From Rhizobiaceae bacterium (GTDB lineage Bacteria > Pseudomonadota > Alphaproteobacteria > Rhizobiales > Rhizobiaceae), in contig CAJPFN010000028.1 in assembly GCA_905339215.1 (NCBI GenBank), forward strand, positions 1 to 64,000: a stretch of 64,000 nucleotides of DNA, written 5' to 3'. The translations under genes and the position numbers were made by a program. The number at the start of each line of letters is the position of its first letter. The stretch's first letter is position 1. Positions 16,202 to 23,759 of the stretch are shown here, piece by piece. The notes beneath the pieces were generated by a model, which worked only from the letters and a program-made list of their open reading frames with translations, was not told the DNA's origin and made no database searches.

Positions 16202-17794
16202 TCAGGGAATGTAGAAGGCTCGTTCGCGGTTCTGGATGTAGCCTAGCGGCCCGGTGATGACGTCCTTGAACTTCGCCGAGAACGCGCTGGTCTGCGTCAG
16301 CTCGAAAAGCGGCAGGGCGGGCAGGTCGGCCATCAGGATGCGCTGGACTTCCTTCCAGCTCTCGGCGCGTTCGCCGCGGTCGAGCATCTTGTACTCGCTG
16401 TCGAAGAGTTCATCGAGCTTCGGGTTCGAGTAGCCCATCGCATTGACGAACGGGATCTTCTTGATCTGCGCGGTGTGGTAGCGCGGGGTCACGTTGAACG
16501 TCGGATCGGGCCCGGTGGTGAAGCCCTGCACGGCCATGTCGAAGTTCCAGTTCGTGAACACTTCCTCGATGAAGGTGGTGCGCTCCATGGCCTGCGCCAC
16601 GACCGTGACGCCGATCCGCGACAACTGGTCCTTGACGACTTCTCCGGCCCTGGCCTCGTAGGGCCGGCCCGTCGCCCATACGAGGCGCAGCTCGAAGCGC
16701 GTGCCGTCCTGCTTGCGCGGATAGCCCGCGGCATCGAGCATCTTCTCCGCCTGAGCGGGATCGAAGGAGTAGTTTCCTTCTTCGGTGAAGAGCCAATGCA
16801 GGCTGCTGTTGACGAAGCTGTTCGCCGGAACGCCTTCGCTGAAAGTCGACTTGGCTGCGACTTCCTTGCGGTCGATGGCATGGGCCAGCGCCTGCCGGAC
16901 CTCGAGCTTCGACAGCGCCTCGTTCCTCAGGTTGAAGAGGAGGAAATCGTTTGGCGCCACAGCCTCCAGGCCGCTGTTGACGACCGTGAACCTGTCGTCC
17001 GCGCGCAGCCGCTGCGCCTGGTCGATCGGCATGATGTAGGAGTGCAGGAAGTCGACGTCGCCGGCCTCGAAGGCGATCAGGCGCGACGCTTCGTCCGGCG
17101 TGAAGCGGAAGACGATGCGGTCGAGATAGGGCAGGTTCGGCTTCCAGTAGTTCTCGTTCTTGACCAGGACGATGTTGTTGCCGGCTTCCCATGCCTCGAA
17201 CTTGAACGGTCCGCTGCCGACCGGCTTGAGGTTGGCGGGATTGGTGCGGGGGTCGGCGCCTTCGTAGATGTGCTTGGGCAGGATCAGCGCGCCGCTCGAA
17301 AGCGTCGAGGCGATCATAGTCAGGAAGGGAGCATAGGGCGACTTCAGCTTCACCTCGAAGGTGTGCGTGTCCAGGGCCTTGGCGCTCTCGACGTTCGGCC
17401 ACCAGGAGGAGCCGCGCGGATGGACCTTGGCCAGCACCTCCGCGAAGGTGTACTCGACGTCCGCCGCCGTTACCGGCTGCCCGTCGTGCCACTGGGCGTT
17501 CTCTTCCAGGTTGAACGTGTAGGTTAGGCCATCCTCGGAAACCGTCCAGCTCTTGGCGAGCTCGGGAACCGGGTTGAAGTCGTAGTCCAGGCCGATGAGA
17601 TTGCTGAAGATGTTGGATGCGACGCTGACCGCGACGGCGTCGGTCGTCAGGTGGGCGGTGAGCGTCGCCGGCTCGCCTTCGAGTGCGGCGATGAACGTTC
17701 CTCCCGGCTGCGGCTCCTGGGCATGACCCCAGGTTACTGTGCCCAATAAGAGCGCAACCGCCAGTGCGCCGCTTCGACAAAGCGCTTGATACAT
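16202..17794 (-). CDS. Oligopeptide-type ABC transporter binding protein (DppA/OppA-like)
   Basis: Periplasmic binding protein of 530 residues, SBP family 5. It has a Sec signal peptide (LAVALLLGTVTWGHAQ, cut near residue 25), then the family N-terminus GGTFIAALEGEPATL and the motif NLEENAQWHDGQPVTAADVEYTF split over the usual positions. This is the ligand-binding part of the Dpp-type system encoded further down. It is separated from the permease genes by the regulator gene. It is the first gene of the cluster, so its upstream gap (17795 onward) should carry the main promoter. Confidence 0.92.
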   Translation of the reverse strand: MYQALCRSGALAVALLLGTVTWGHAQEPQPGGTFIAALEGEPATLTAHLTTDAVAVSVASNIFSNLIGLDYDFNPVPELAKSWTVSEDGLTYTFNLEENAQWHDGQPVTAADVEYTFAEVLAKVHPRGSSWWPNVESAKALDTHTFEVKLKSPYAPFLTMIASTLSSGALILPKHIYEGADPRTNPANLKPVGSGPFKFEAWEAGNNIVLVKNENYWKPNLPYLDRIVFRFTPDEASRLIAFEAGDVDFLHSYIMPIDQAQRLRADDRFTVVNSGLEAVAPNDFLLFNLRNEALSKLEVRQALAHAIDRKEVAAKSTFSEGVPANSFVNSSLHWLFTEEGNYSFDPAQAEKMLDAAGYPRKQDGTRFELRLVWATGRPYEARAGEVVKDQLSRIGVTVVAQAMERTTFIEEVFTNWNFDMAVQGFTTGPDPTFNVTPRYHTAQIKKIPFVNAMGYSNPKLDELFDSEYKMLDRGERAESWKEVQRILMADLPALPLFELTQTSAFSAKFKDVITGPLGYIQNRERAFYIP

Positions 17795-18081
17795 TGTCGT
17801 TCCCTTGCTGGTTCCGCTTGGCTGGATTGGCCCAGCCGGTCGTTAGGATGGGGACGCTAACGCGCGTTCTACCGGCCCGCTTTTCGCCGTGCGACGGAAA
17901 CTTGAGGATTCTTGCGCCGGTTAAAAGGTAGTGTCGGGCGCGATGCCTGGGATAATCGCGTCGTCGCTCGCCGCCGGGCAGGTGGAGCGCAACGCCTGGG
18001 CGGCTCAAAAGCGGAAGCCGAAACAGCCAGACCATCCATCCACGAAAATCTGAAAGTGCGCAGCAATTTCAGGAAAGTGGA
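17795..18081. other. Gap upstream of the binding-protein gene
   Basis: No gene is supported here. The stretch should hold the promoter of the catabolic cluster. An inverted repeat, CCATCCAC near 18036-18044 against GTGGATGG near 18077-18084 (positions approximate), directly precedes and touches the tRNA fragment. It may be part of the recombination site. Confidence 0.3.
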
Positions 18082-18129
18082 TGGTGGGCGATGCAGGGAT
18101 TGAACCTGCGACCCCACCCGTGTGAAGGG
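18082..18129 (-). other. 3' half of a tRNA-Val(CAC) gene, candidate attachment site
   Basis: On the minus strand the sequence reads as the 3' half of a tRNA. It has an anticodon stem-loop with loop TTCACAC (anticodon CAC, valine), a T-arm with stem GCAGG/CCTGC around loop TTCAATC, then the acceptor strand ATCGCCC, discriminator A and an encoded CCA. The 5' half needed to pair (GGGCGAT and a D-arm) is absent upstream. A 3' tRNA fragment of about 48 bases is the classic duplicated core left by tyrosine-recombinase integration. Its orientation places the integrated element at higher coordinates. Confidence 0.65.
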
Positions 18130-18421
18130 CAGGAGACGCCTTCTAACCCGGAAAATCCGGGGGCAGCAGGGGGCGAATAGACCTCCGGAGTGCACCAGAG
18201 GGCAGGGGATAGAACCCGGTAGCACCATGTCTGCACAGCCGTTGCACTGCAGCATTTCCGGCAAGCGCAGAATCTGGCCGGATAGAACACATCGCTCCCG
18301 AATCTCTCCGGACCCAATGAATTACGATCAAACAACGACCGCGAGGGACTTCTTGAACAGCCTGCTAGACGAGGCTCGTGACGCATCCCCGAAGGTTATT
18401 GATCCTGTACGCATAATCGTC

Positions 18422-19525
18422 CTAGTGGACTGACTCCAACGCTTGGAACCCGCGTTTTCGTGCTGCGATGATGGCGTTGGGATCGGCGCGCCAGACGAAG
18501 GGTTTGGGTGCGACGTTGTGCTCGGCGATGAAGCGGTTGATGGCGGCCCGGAGATTGACGAGGGAGTAGAAGGTGCCGCGCTTCAGCCTTCGCTTGCTGA
18601 GCTTGGCGAAGAAGCCCTCGACGGCGTTGACCCATGACGCCGAGGTTGGGGTGAAGTGGAACATCCAGCGTGGATGACGCTCCAGCCACTGGCGGACCTT
18701 GGGATGCTTGTGAACGGCGTAGTTGTCGAGGATGGCATGCACGGCCTTGCCGGCCGGCACAGCCGCCTCGACAACATTGAGGAAACGGATGAACTCCTGG
18801 TGGCGGTGGCGCTGCATGTTGCGTCCGATCACGGTGCCGTCCAGCACGTTGAGGGCGGCAAACAGTGTTGTGGTGCCGTGATGGACATAGTCGTGGGTCC
18901 GTGTGGCCGGTCGCGCTGCCTTCATCGGCAGGCCGGCCTGCGTGCGCTCAAGCGCCTGGATCTGGCTCTTCTCATCGACGGACAGCACGATGGCGTGCGC
19001 CGGCGGATCGACATAGAGGCCGACGACATCGTGCAGTTTGGCGACAAAGGCCGGATCGGTCGACAGCTTGAAGGTCCGCCAGCGGTGCGGTGCCAAGCCG
19101 TGCTTCTTCCAGATCGCCGGCACCGTGGAAACGGCCAAGCCGCAGACGGCGGCCATGGCGCGTGCCGTCTAGTGGCTCGCCTCGTGTGGCGGCTCTGCCT
19201 GTGTCAGGCGCACGATCTCGGCTACCTTGCTTGTCGCCACCGGCGCACGGCCGGGCGGTCGGGTCTTGTCGCGCAAAAGCCCCGCCACGCCCTCGGCTAT
19301 GAAGCGCTCCTGCCAGCGCCACACCGCCGTCTTGGAAACACCCGCCTCCCGCATGATCGTGCTGGTGCCCGTCCCGGCCGCACTCAGAAGAACGATCCGT
19401 GCCCGCCAGACATGCTTTTGCGGCGTGTTGCCGTCAGCCACGATCGCTTCCAGTTGGCGGCGGGCCGCGACGCTGACCTCAAAGAAGATGCCTGTGCGCA
19501 TCCCCAAGGCTCGCACACACCGCAC
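18422..19525 (-). pseudogene. IS630 transposase interrupted by an in-frame amber codon
   Basis: The first part (19525 to 19172) is the HTH half: TIMREAGVSKTAVWRWQERF, ending QAEPPHEASH, then TAG at 19169-19171. The second part continues in the same frame as TARAMAAVCGLAVSTVPAIW and contains the DDE residues: LSVDEKSQ, ILDNYAVHKH and WVNAVEGFFAKLSK. In intact relatives the residue between H and T is tryptophan (THWSTR-type motif), so a single TGG to TAG change explains the interruption. Everything else is in frame and complete. Readthrough could in principle still give a product. Confidence 0.85.
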
Positions 19526-19573
19526 CGTCCCGGAATCCTCCGCCAGACTCTTTTGTCTCGGTCAGCTGACTAG
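18422..19573 (-). mobile_element. IS630-family insertion sequence
   Basis: Element of about 1.15 kb bounded by imperfect inverted ends CTAGTGGACTGAC (18422-18434) and GTCAGCTGACTAG (19561-19573). Comparing the left end with the reverse complement of the right, 10 of 13 positions match. IS630 elements duplicate a TA target, and a TA is present inside both CTAG ends. The single transposase gene inside carries a nonsense codon, so this copy is probably not autonomous. Confidence 0.75.
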
Positions 19574-19599
19574 ATGACAGAATCCGTCACGCTTACGCA

Positions 19600-20841
19600 C
19601 TATATCGGCAGAGAAATCTGTACTGATGTACCCAAACCCGGCTGAGACGCGATCGTAAGTTTTCCATGCAAAGCAGAAATCATCTGCGCGCACCCTGCTA
19701 GTCCGAGGCCAGTGTGTCTCCCGGCCTTTGTCGAGAAGAACGGCATCTTTGCACGAGCCAGCACCTCTGGCGACATTCCCGGGCCACTATCGATTATCTC
19801 GAGCACCAGTCGCCGTTGCCGGCTTAGCGGCCTTTCAGCAATCCTGGCGATAATCTTTATCAACCCATCAGGATTGTTGCCAAGCGCGGCTTCCGCATTC
19901 CGAAGGATCTCGTCTAGCACAAGCCACATCTGGGCCGCTGGAACATCCACTGCAGCAGCGTCACTCGCGATCATAAACTCCAATGCTGTCTGTCGGCCCG
20001 ACTTCAGGTCCTCCAGCACTTCCGCCAGTCGTTTGCGACGCACCTCTGCGTTTTCGTATGCGACGGTATTTAGGCCAGTCGTAATGGCGTCGAGCTGCTT
20101 GACGGCTTCGCGCGCCGAAGCGAGCATTTCGGGGTGTCGGACACTTTCTTCACTTTGGTAATCGAGGAAGAAGCGCAGTGCTGTGACCCGTGAACGCGTC
20201 ATGTGCGCAAAAAGCGTCGAGAACGAACTGAGCTGCTGGTCTCTCCGCCGGGCAAATGCATTTCGCAGGTGAAGCATGGTGTAGCAAGCAGCAGCCAGAG
20301 TGAGTGCGGCGGCGAACAGAAACCTGTTCCGGGACGCTGCCGCGCCGATGTGCGAGGCCGCGTTCAGCGTCTCGGCGTGCGCGACGGCGGTGCCGGAGAC
20401 TTCGAACATGCGCTGCTCCAGATCTGGCATAGCCTTCAGTGCAGAACCAAAATTTGTAGACCCTTTGACCAAAGGATCGAGATGGGTCAGAGCGATCGTG
20501 TGCAGTTCGTTCAAGAGTTGAATGTCCCGATCGCGGAGGAATTTCTTGGCATAGTCGAGCTTGAGCAGTTGGCCAACATTCGCATCGAGCAAGAAGGTCT
20601 GGCGCGCCAGATCGGCTGCTGGTTGGCCGGTGGCGGCCGACAGCTTCAAGTCGCCATGGATACGAGCGAGGTGCTCCCTGATCTGGGTCGTTCGCCACTG
20701 GATCTCATAGTTCTGGCTGAAGTTCAGATCGGACTCCGCTCTGTAGTGCTCCGAACGAAAGAAGGCCCATACTGAAAGGAGTAAGGCGACGCCTATAGCC
20801 ATATAGGGCAGGGCGGCTTTGAGCCCGGGCAGGGAAGTCAT
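19600..20841 (-). CDS. Membrane sensor histidine kinase
   Basis: 413-residue sensor kinase. An N-terminal membrane segment (residues 8-30) is followed by a periplasmic domain of about 130 residues and a second membrane segment (LFAAALTLAAACYTML). The C-terminal HATPase has N-box LDEILRNAEAAL, G1 DSGPGMS, PFFSTK and G2 GLGLAG. No canonical HE/HD H-box is seen; the likely phospho-acceptor is the histidine in FAHMTRSRV, an unusual context. Its ATG at 20841 overlaps the upstream stop as ATGA, so it is last of a four-gene operon with the response regulator first. It probably signals to that regulator; the signal is unknown. Confidence 0.85.
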   Translation of the reverse strand: MTSLPGLKAALPYMAIGVALLLSVWAFFRSEHYRAESDLNFSQNYEIQWRTTQIREHLARIHGDLKLSAATGQPAADLARQTFLLDANVGQLLKLDYAKKFLRDRDIQLLNELHTIALTHLDPLVKGSTNFGSALKAMPDLEQRMFEVSGTAVAHAETLNAASHIGAAASRNRFLFAAALTLAAACYTMLHLRNAFARRRDQQLSSFSTLFAHMTRSRVTALRFFLDYQSEESVRHPEMLASAREAVKQLDAITTGLNTVAYENAEVRRKRLAEVLEDLKSGRQTALEFMIASDAAAVDVPAAQMWLVLDEILRNAEAALGNNPDGLIKIIARIAERPLSRQRRLVLEIIDSGPGMSPEVLARAKMPFFSTKAGRHTGLGLAGCAQMISALHGKLTIASQPGLGTSVQISLPI

Positions 20842-21383
20842 TGCACAGGTCGAACCGCGACGACAAACCACACCCAGATGGAATTGCGAGCCGGCACGTA
20901 GGCCGCGGGAAGCTCTTCATAAGGCCACACAAGGAAAATGGGACCCTGCTCTTTGGGGGCGAGCGGGGTGAAAACTTGGTCCAGCGCGCACCTCTTTGAT
21001 TGGCGGTCGGCATCGGTGCAGGCGCGATCAATCGCAAAAATCGGGCCGTAAGACCGAATCTCTTCCAGAGTGATTTCGGACGTAAAGTTGTCGTACGCGA
21101 TGAACTGAACCGACGCGTTCACGTCGAGCTTGTGGCTGCGGAGGACGTCCAGGATTCGCGGCCCACGGAACGTAATGACCTCTCCGTCTTTGGTCCACGG
21201 CGTGCGTGTCTCGATCGCAACGTTTTCGTACTCAGTCCTGAGCTGTTCGATTTTGTGCCGAGCCGCGGGTCCGCGCTCCGCGTCCTCGATGGTGAGCACG
21301 TTGGGATCTGTATAGGCGGCGAATGCCAATGGAATAGATGCGACCGCACCACAGACAGACGTAATGAGGGTTCTAGGTCGCAT
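20838..21383 (-). CDS. Exported SUOX-fold (molybdopterin-oxidoreductase-like) protein
   Basis: 181-residue protein with a signal peptide (LITSVCGAVASIPLAFA). The rest resembles the small periplasmic proteins annotated as molybdopterin-binding oxidoreductases, with VITFRGPRILDVLRSH, then the YDNFTSEITLEEIRSYG and GPIFLVWPYEELP blocks. The cofactor-ligating cysteine of true sulfite oxidases is not evident, so it may be a non-catalytic ligand or redox sensor. It overlaps the methyltransferase gene by 11 bases and the kinase gene by 4. Tight coupling to the kinase suggests that it presents a periplasmic signal to the kinase's sensor domain; this is inference. Confidence 0.6.
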   Translation of the reverse strand: MRPRTLITSVCGAVASIPLAFAAYTDPNVLTIEDAERGPAARHKIEQLRTEYENVAIETRTPWTKDGEVITFRGPRILDVLRSHKLDVNASVQFIAYDNFTSEITLEEIRSYGPIFAIDRACTDADRQSKRCALDQVFTPLAPKEQGPIFLVWPYEELPAAYVPARNSIWVWFVVAVRPVQ

Positions 21384-22074
21384 GTGCGATCTCCGCATCA
21401 AACTGTCTTTCGCCATCATCGACCGAGTAAAGCACGCAAGGTCCGCTTGATCCTCGCGGATCGTAGATGAGTCCCTTGCGCGCAAGCGCTTCGGTGATCG
21501 CCTGGACGCCGGCCAGTCCGTAGAGATGATCGTGCAGTTCAAGGAAAATGCGTTCGACACCGGGGAGCTTTGCATGCTGTACCAGTTCGAATTCGGAACC
21601 TTCGATATCCATGACCAGGACATTGATGTCGTGTGCGTCGAGGAAGGTATCGATATCGGAAGAGGGGACCTGGATGACTTGCTCGTATGGACCCTGCTCG
21701 GCAAATGTCGACGACATCCAGAAGTCGCTCCGCTGGAAGAACTCCACTCGCTTGGAGGGTCCCGCTGCCAAGATGCCGTTCCTGAGCGTGACATTATCGC
21801 TGCAGTTTAGGTCGACCACGCGTTGAGCCAATCGCGCCGTTCGAGGATCGGCCTCAAAACTCCAAACTCGAACGCCGTCTATCGAGGCGATAATCGATGT
21901 CACCACTCCCAAGCCGGCGCCGAGTTCCAGGACACGGTCGTTCGGTTGAATCGCACGTCGGACCCTTCGGGCTTCGTTCGCCTCGTATTGCCCGCTCATG
22001 AGAGCCGACCAGATTTCCGGAGATACCTCCGCGGAGTCGATGGGGAGTTGCACCCCGTGAACGTCAAGTGCCAT
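21373..22074 (-). CDS. FkbM-family methyltransferase
   Basis: 233-residue class I SAM-dependent methyltransferase of the FkbM type. Motif I is VLELGAGLGVV near residue 50, and an acidic post-strand-2 residue lies in WSFEADP. The family block VLVMDIEGSEFELV is followed by FLELHDHLYG. FkbM proteins usually O-methylate sugars or secondary metabolites. This one is placed between a response-regulator gene (3 bases upstream) and a sensor pair, which is unusual; the substrate is not known. There is no signal peptide, so it is cytoplasmic. Confidence 0.85.
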   Translation of the reverse strand: MALDVHGVQLPIDSAEVSPEIWSALMSGQYEANEARRVRRAIQPNDRVLELGAGLGVVTSIIASIDGVRVWSFEADPRTARLAQRVVDLNCSDNVTLRNGILAAGPSKRVEFFQRSDFWMSSTFAEQGPYEQVIQVPSSDIDTFLDAHDINVLVMDIEGSEFELVQHAKLPGVERIFLELHDHLYGLAGVQAITEALARKGLIYDPRGSSGPCVLYSVDDGERQFDAEIAHAT

Positions 22075-22077
22075 GGC

Positions 22078-22704
22078 TTAAAGTCCCTTTGGCAAGGGGC
22101 CGAGCTTCAATAGCTTTGCACGTGCCTGTTTGTAGTATTTCTCAACGCTCGACGGATCGATGCTGAACTCTTTCGCCATCTTGTCAAATATCTCTCGCTT
22201 TGTTTCTTCTGATCGACGGCCGAGTAACAGCTCGATCACGCGCCCTTCACGCGGTGTAAGCCCAGAAATATTCACCTCGAGAGCTTGAACGTCGGATACG
22301 GAATAGCGGAGAGGGAACGCATCTTGCGCTACCTCGCCAAGAATTTCGCACAACGTCCCGGGCGATAGACCTGTTTTCGCAACGTAGGCCGAGGCCCCCA
22401 GGGCGCGACACGCGATCGCCTCATCGTTGCTGTCGGACCCAGTGACCACGATATGGATAGCCGTGGGCGCGGATCGGATCATCGTCTCGACAACCCAAAG
22501 GCGGTCCTGACGTGACGTTGGATCGAAGCCGGGCAGGCCTGGGTCAGTCACGATGAGATCGAAATGATCTTCGGTCAGTAAGCGCTGAGCAGTTGCGAAC
22601 GTCTGTGCACCTGAGATGAAGCAATCGTCCAAGCCGGCCTGCAGTTCGGCCATCAGGGCTTGGCGCATCAGATTTTGATCTTCGACGACCAAGGCTTTAC
22701 GCAC
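22078..22704 (-). CDS. Response regulator, receiver plus LuxR/NarL-type HTH
   Basis: 208-residue regulator. The receiver domain starts VRKALVVEDQN, with the phospho-acceptor in DLIVTDPGLPG and the conserved lysine in YVAKTGLSPG. The C-terminal HTH begins at LTPREGRVIELLLG, with a recognition region FSIDPSSVEKYYKQARAKL that is slightly longer than typical NarL domains. The GTG start at 22704 is favoured because GGAGG lies 7 bases upstream; the ATG at 22821 would add a non-family leader. It heads the four-gene operon with the methyltransferase, exported protein and kinase, and is the probable partner of that kinase. Confidence 0.87.
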   Translation of the reverse strand: MRKALVVEDQNLMRQALMAELQAGLDDCFISGAQTFATAQRLLTEDHFDLIVTDPGLPGFDPTSRQDRLWVVETMIRSAPTAIHIVVTGSDSNDEAIACRALGASAYVAKTGLSPGTLCEILGEVAQDAFPLRYSVSDVQALEVNISGLTPREGRVIELLLGRRSEETKREIFDKMAKEFSIDPSSVEKYYKQARAKLLKLGPLPKGL

Positions 22705-22926
22705 GGGAGACCTCCGAGTTTGATCCTCGTTGTGCCCTGCCCATGCCGTGACCCAGCAAACGACATTCGACCAGAAATTGATAGGGATGGTTCCCTCCCC
22801 CTCGGAAAAAACGGGACACACCCATCCCTATCGCGTCACCGCTCAGGATGTCAGGAACTGTAGACGAGCTGGGTTCGGTGTGGAAATCCGGGAATCACAT
22901 TCCGGAATCATCTTGATTGAGAGAAG
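22705..22926. other. Divergent gap, promoter region of the sensory operon
   Basis: No gene is supported in this 222-base gap between the response-regulator operon (minus) and a small hypothetical gene (plus). Promoters for both directions are expected; none was identified with confidence. Confidence 0.3.
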
Positions 22927-23268
22927 ATGAGCGGACGTTTTGAGCTGCCAGAAAGAACAATCTCTTCGATGATCGCATGCCATAAGCGAGCGCGTGCACA
23001 CAGGCGCGTCCTCGAGCGTTCGGCAAAGAGCCGTTGGTCACAACTGCGTTATCCAATCTTGATCTTTGGAAGATGGCGCGAGCGAAAGGCATTATCGAGA
23101 CTGATCCGCATGGCTCCGGCAACCGCGGAAGGGGCACGCAGCAAGTTGCTCTATCTGATGGCCACGATAATGGTGGATGGGGCGCCTATCAATGCGAACG
23201 ACATCGAGACTGTCTTGGATACCCTTCGCCCCCATCAAGACAGTCTGATCGCCTTCCTTCGGCAATGA
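22927..23268 (+). CDS. Hypothetical protein
   Basis: 113-residue frame opening with ATG 22927 after a purine-rich GAGAGAAG. The first half is very basic, with many arginines. The second half looks protein-like and helical (KLLYLMATIMVDGAPINAND, then a leucine-rich end). I do not recognise the family. It stands alone between the two-component operon and the disrupted exported gene, divergent from the former and convergent with the latter. The opposite strand also has a shorter open frame, so the call is tentative. Confidence 0.4.
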   Translation: MSGRFELPERTISSMIACHKRARAHRRVLERSAKSRWSQLRYPILIFGRWRERKALSRLIRMAPATAEGARSKLLYLMATIMVDGAPINANDIETVLDTLRPHQDSLIAFLRQ

Positions 23269-23332
23269 GTAAACGTGTTGTCGGACAGGTTAGGGGGACG
23301 GGCGAGAGCACCAGGAAGACCGTCCGAGGCAG

Positions 23333-23746
23333 CTAGCGCCTCAGATTGAACCAATGTCGCGTGACATTGCCGTCGTCTCGTCGAATGTCGAAATAATATG
23401 GGTCTTCCCGCCGAGGACGTGGCATCTTCACGGTCCGCTCGCAACCATCGCGACCGCCAAAGCCCGACGGACAACTATTGCGAACCTGAATACACAGATC
23501 GGCCTGTCCGCCGGCATGATCCTGATTGCTCGATCCTACACTCCAACCCGCGGGACACTCGTCGTAAGCTTCGTGGCCGGGTTTGCCGGTCCCAGCCTCG
23601 GGGCAGGTGGGCCACGAAAACCCCCAGCCCTTCATCGCTGAGATCAACCGATACATCGGAGGGTGACAGGCCGGCACACCTCGCCAAGCCGGGTTCGAGG
23701 ACGATGCGCAGAGAAGCACCTCACATCCCCATTCACTCGCCCCAGC
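23333..23746 (-). pseudogene. 3' part of an exported T4SS-island protein, split by IS66
   Basis: The C-terminal portion of a cysteine-rich exported protein; its 5' part is at 26205-26284 beyond the IS66 element. Joined across the insertion, with one copy of the 8-bp duplication, the frame is continuous: after GASEWGCEVLLCASSS it runs through PACHPPMYRLISAMKGWG, FSWPTCPEAGTG and a C-terminal DPYYFDIRRDDG, ending at TAG 23333-23335. I recall similar small secreted proteins (EWGCEVLLCASS type) beside rhizobial virB clusters, but their function is unknown. The gene was the last of the operon with the nuclease-fold genes. Confidence 0.78.
23739..23746. repeat. IS66 target-site duplication, left copy
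   Basis: GCCCCAGC immediately outside the left inverted end. It is identical to the copy at 26205-26212. Eight bases is the usual duplication for IS66-family elements, and the perfect match indicates a recent insertion. Confidence 0.9.
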
Positions 23747-23759
23747 GTAAGCGCTGTTT

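Noticed and set aside
16410-18035. 541-residue minus-strand frame
   Set aside because: Different frame over the DppA-like gene; low-complexity Arg/Gly composition and no motifs.
18082-18180. Complete tRNA gene
   Set aside because: Only the anticodon-to-CCA half pairs properly. No GGGCGAT acceptor strand or D-arm is found upstream, so it was called a fragment.
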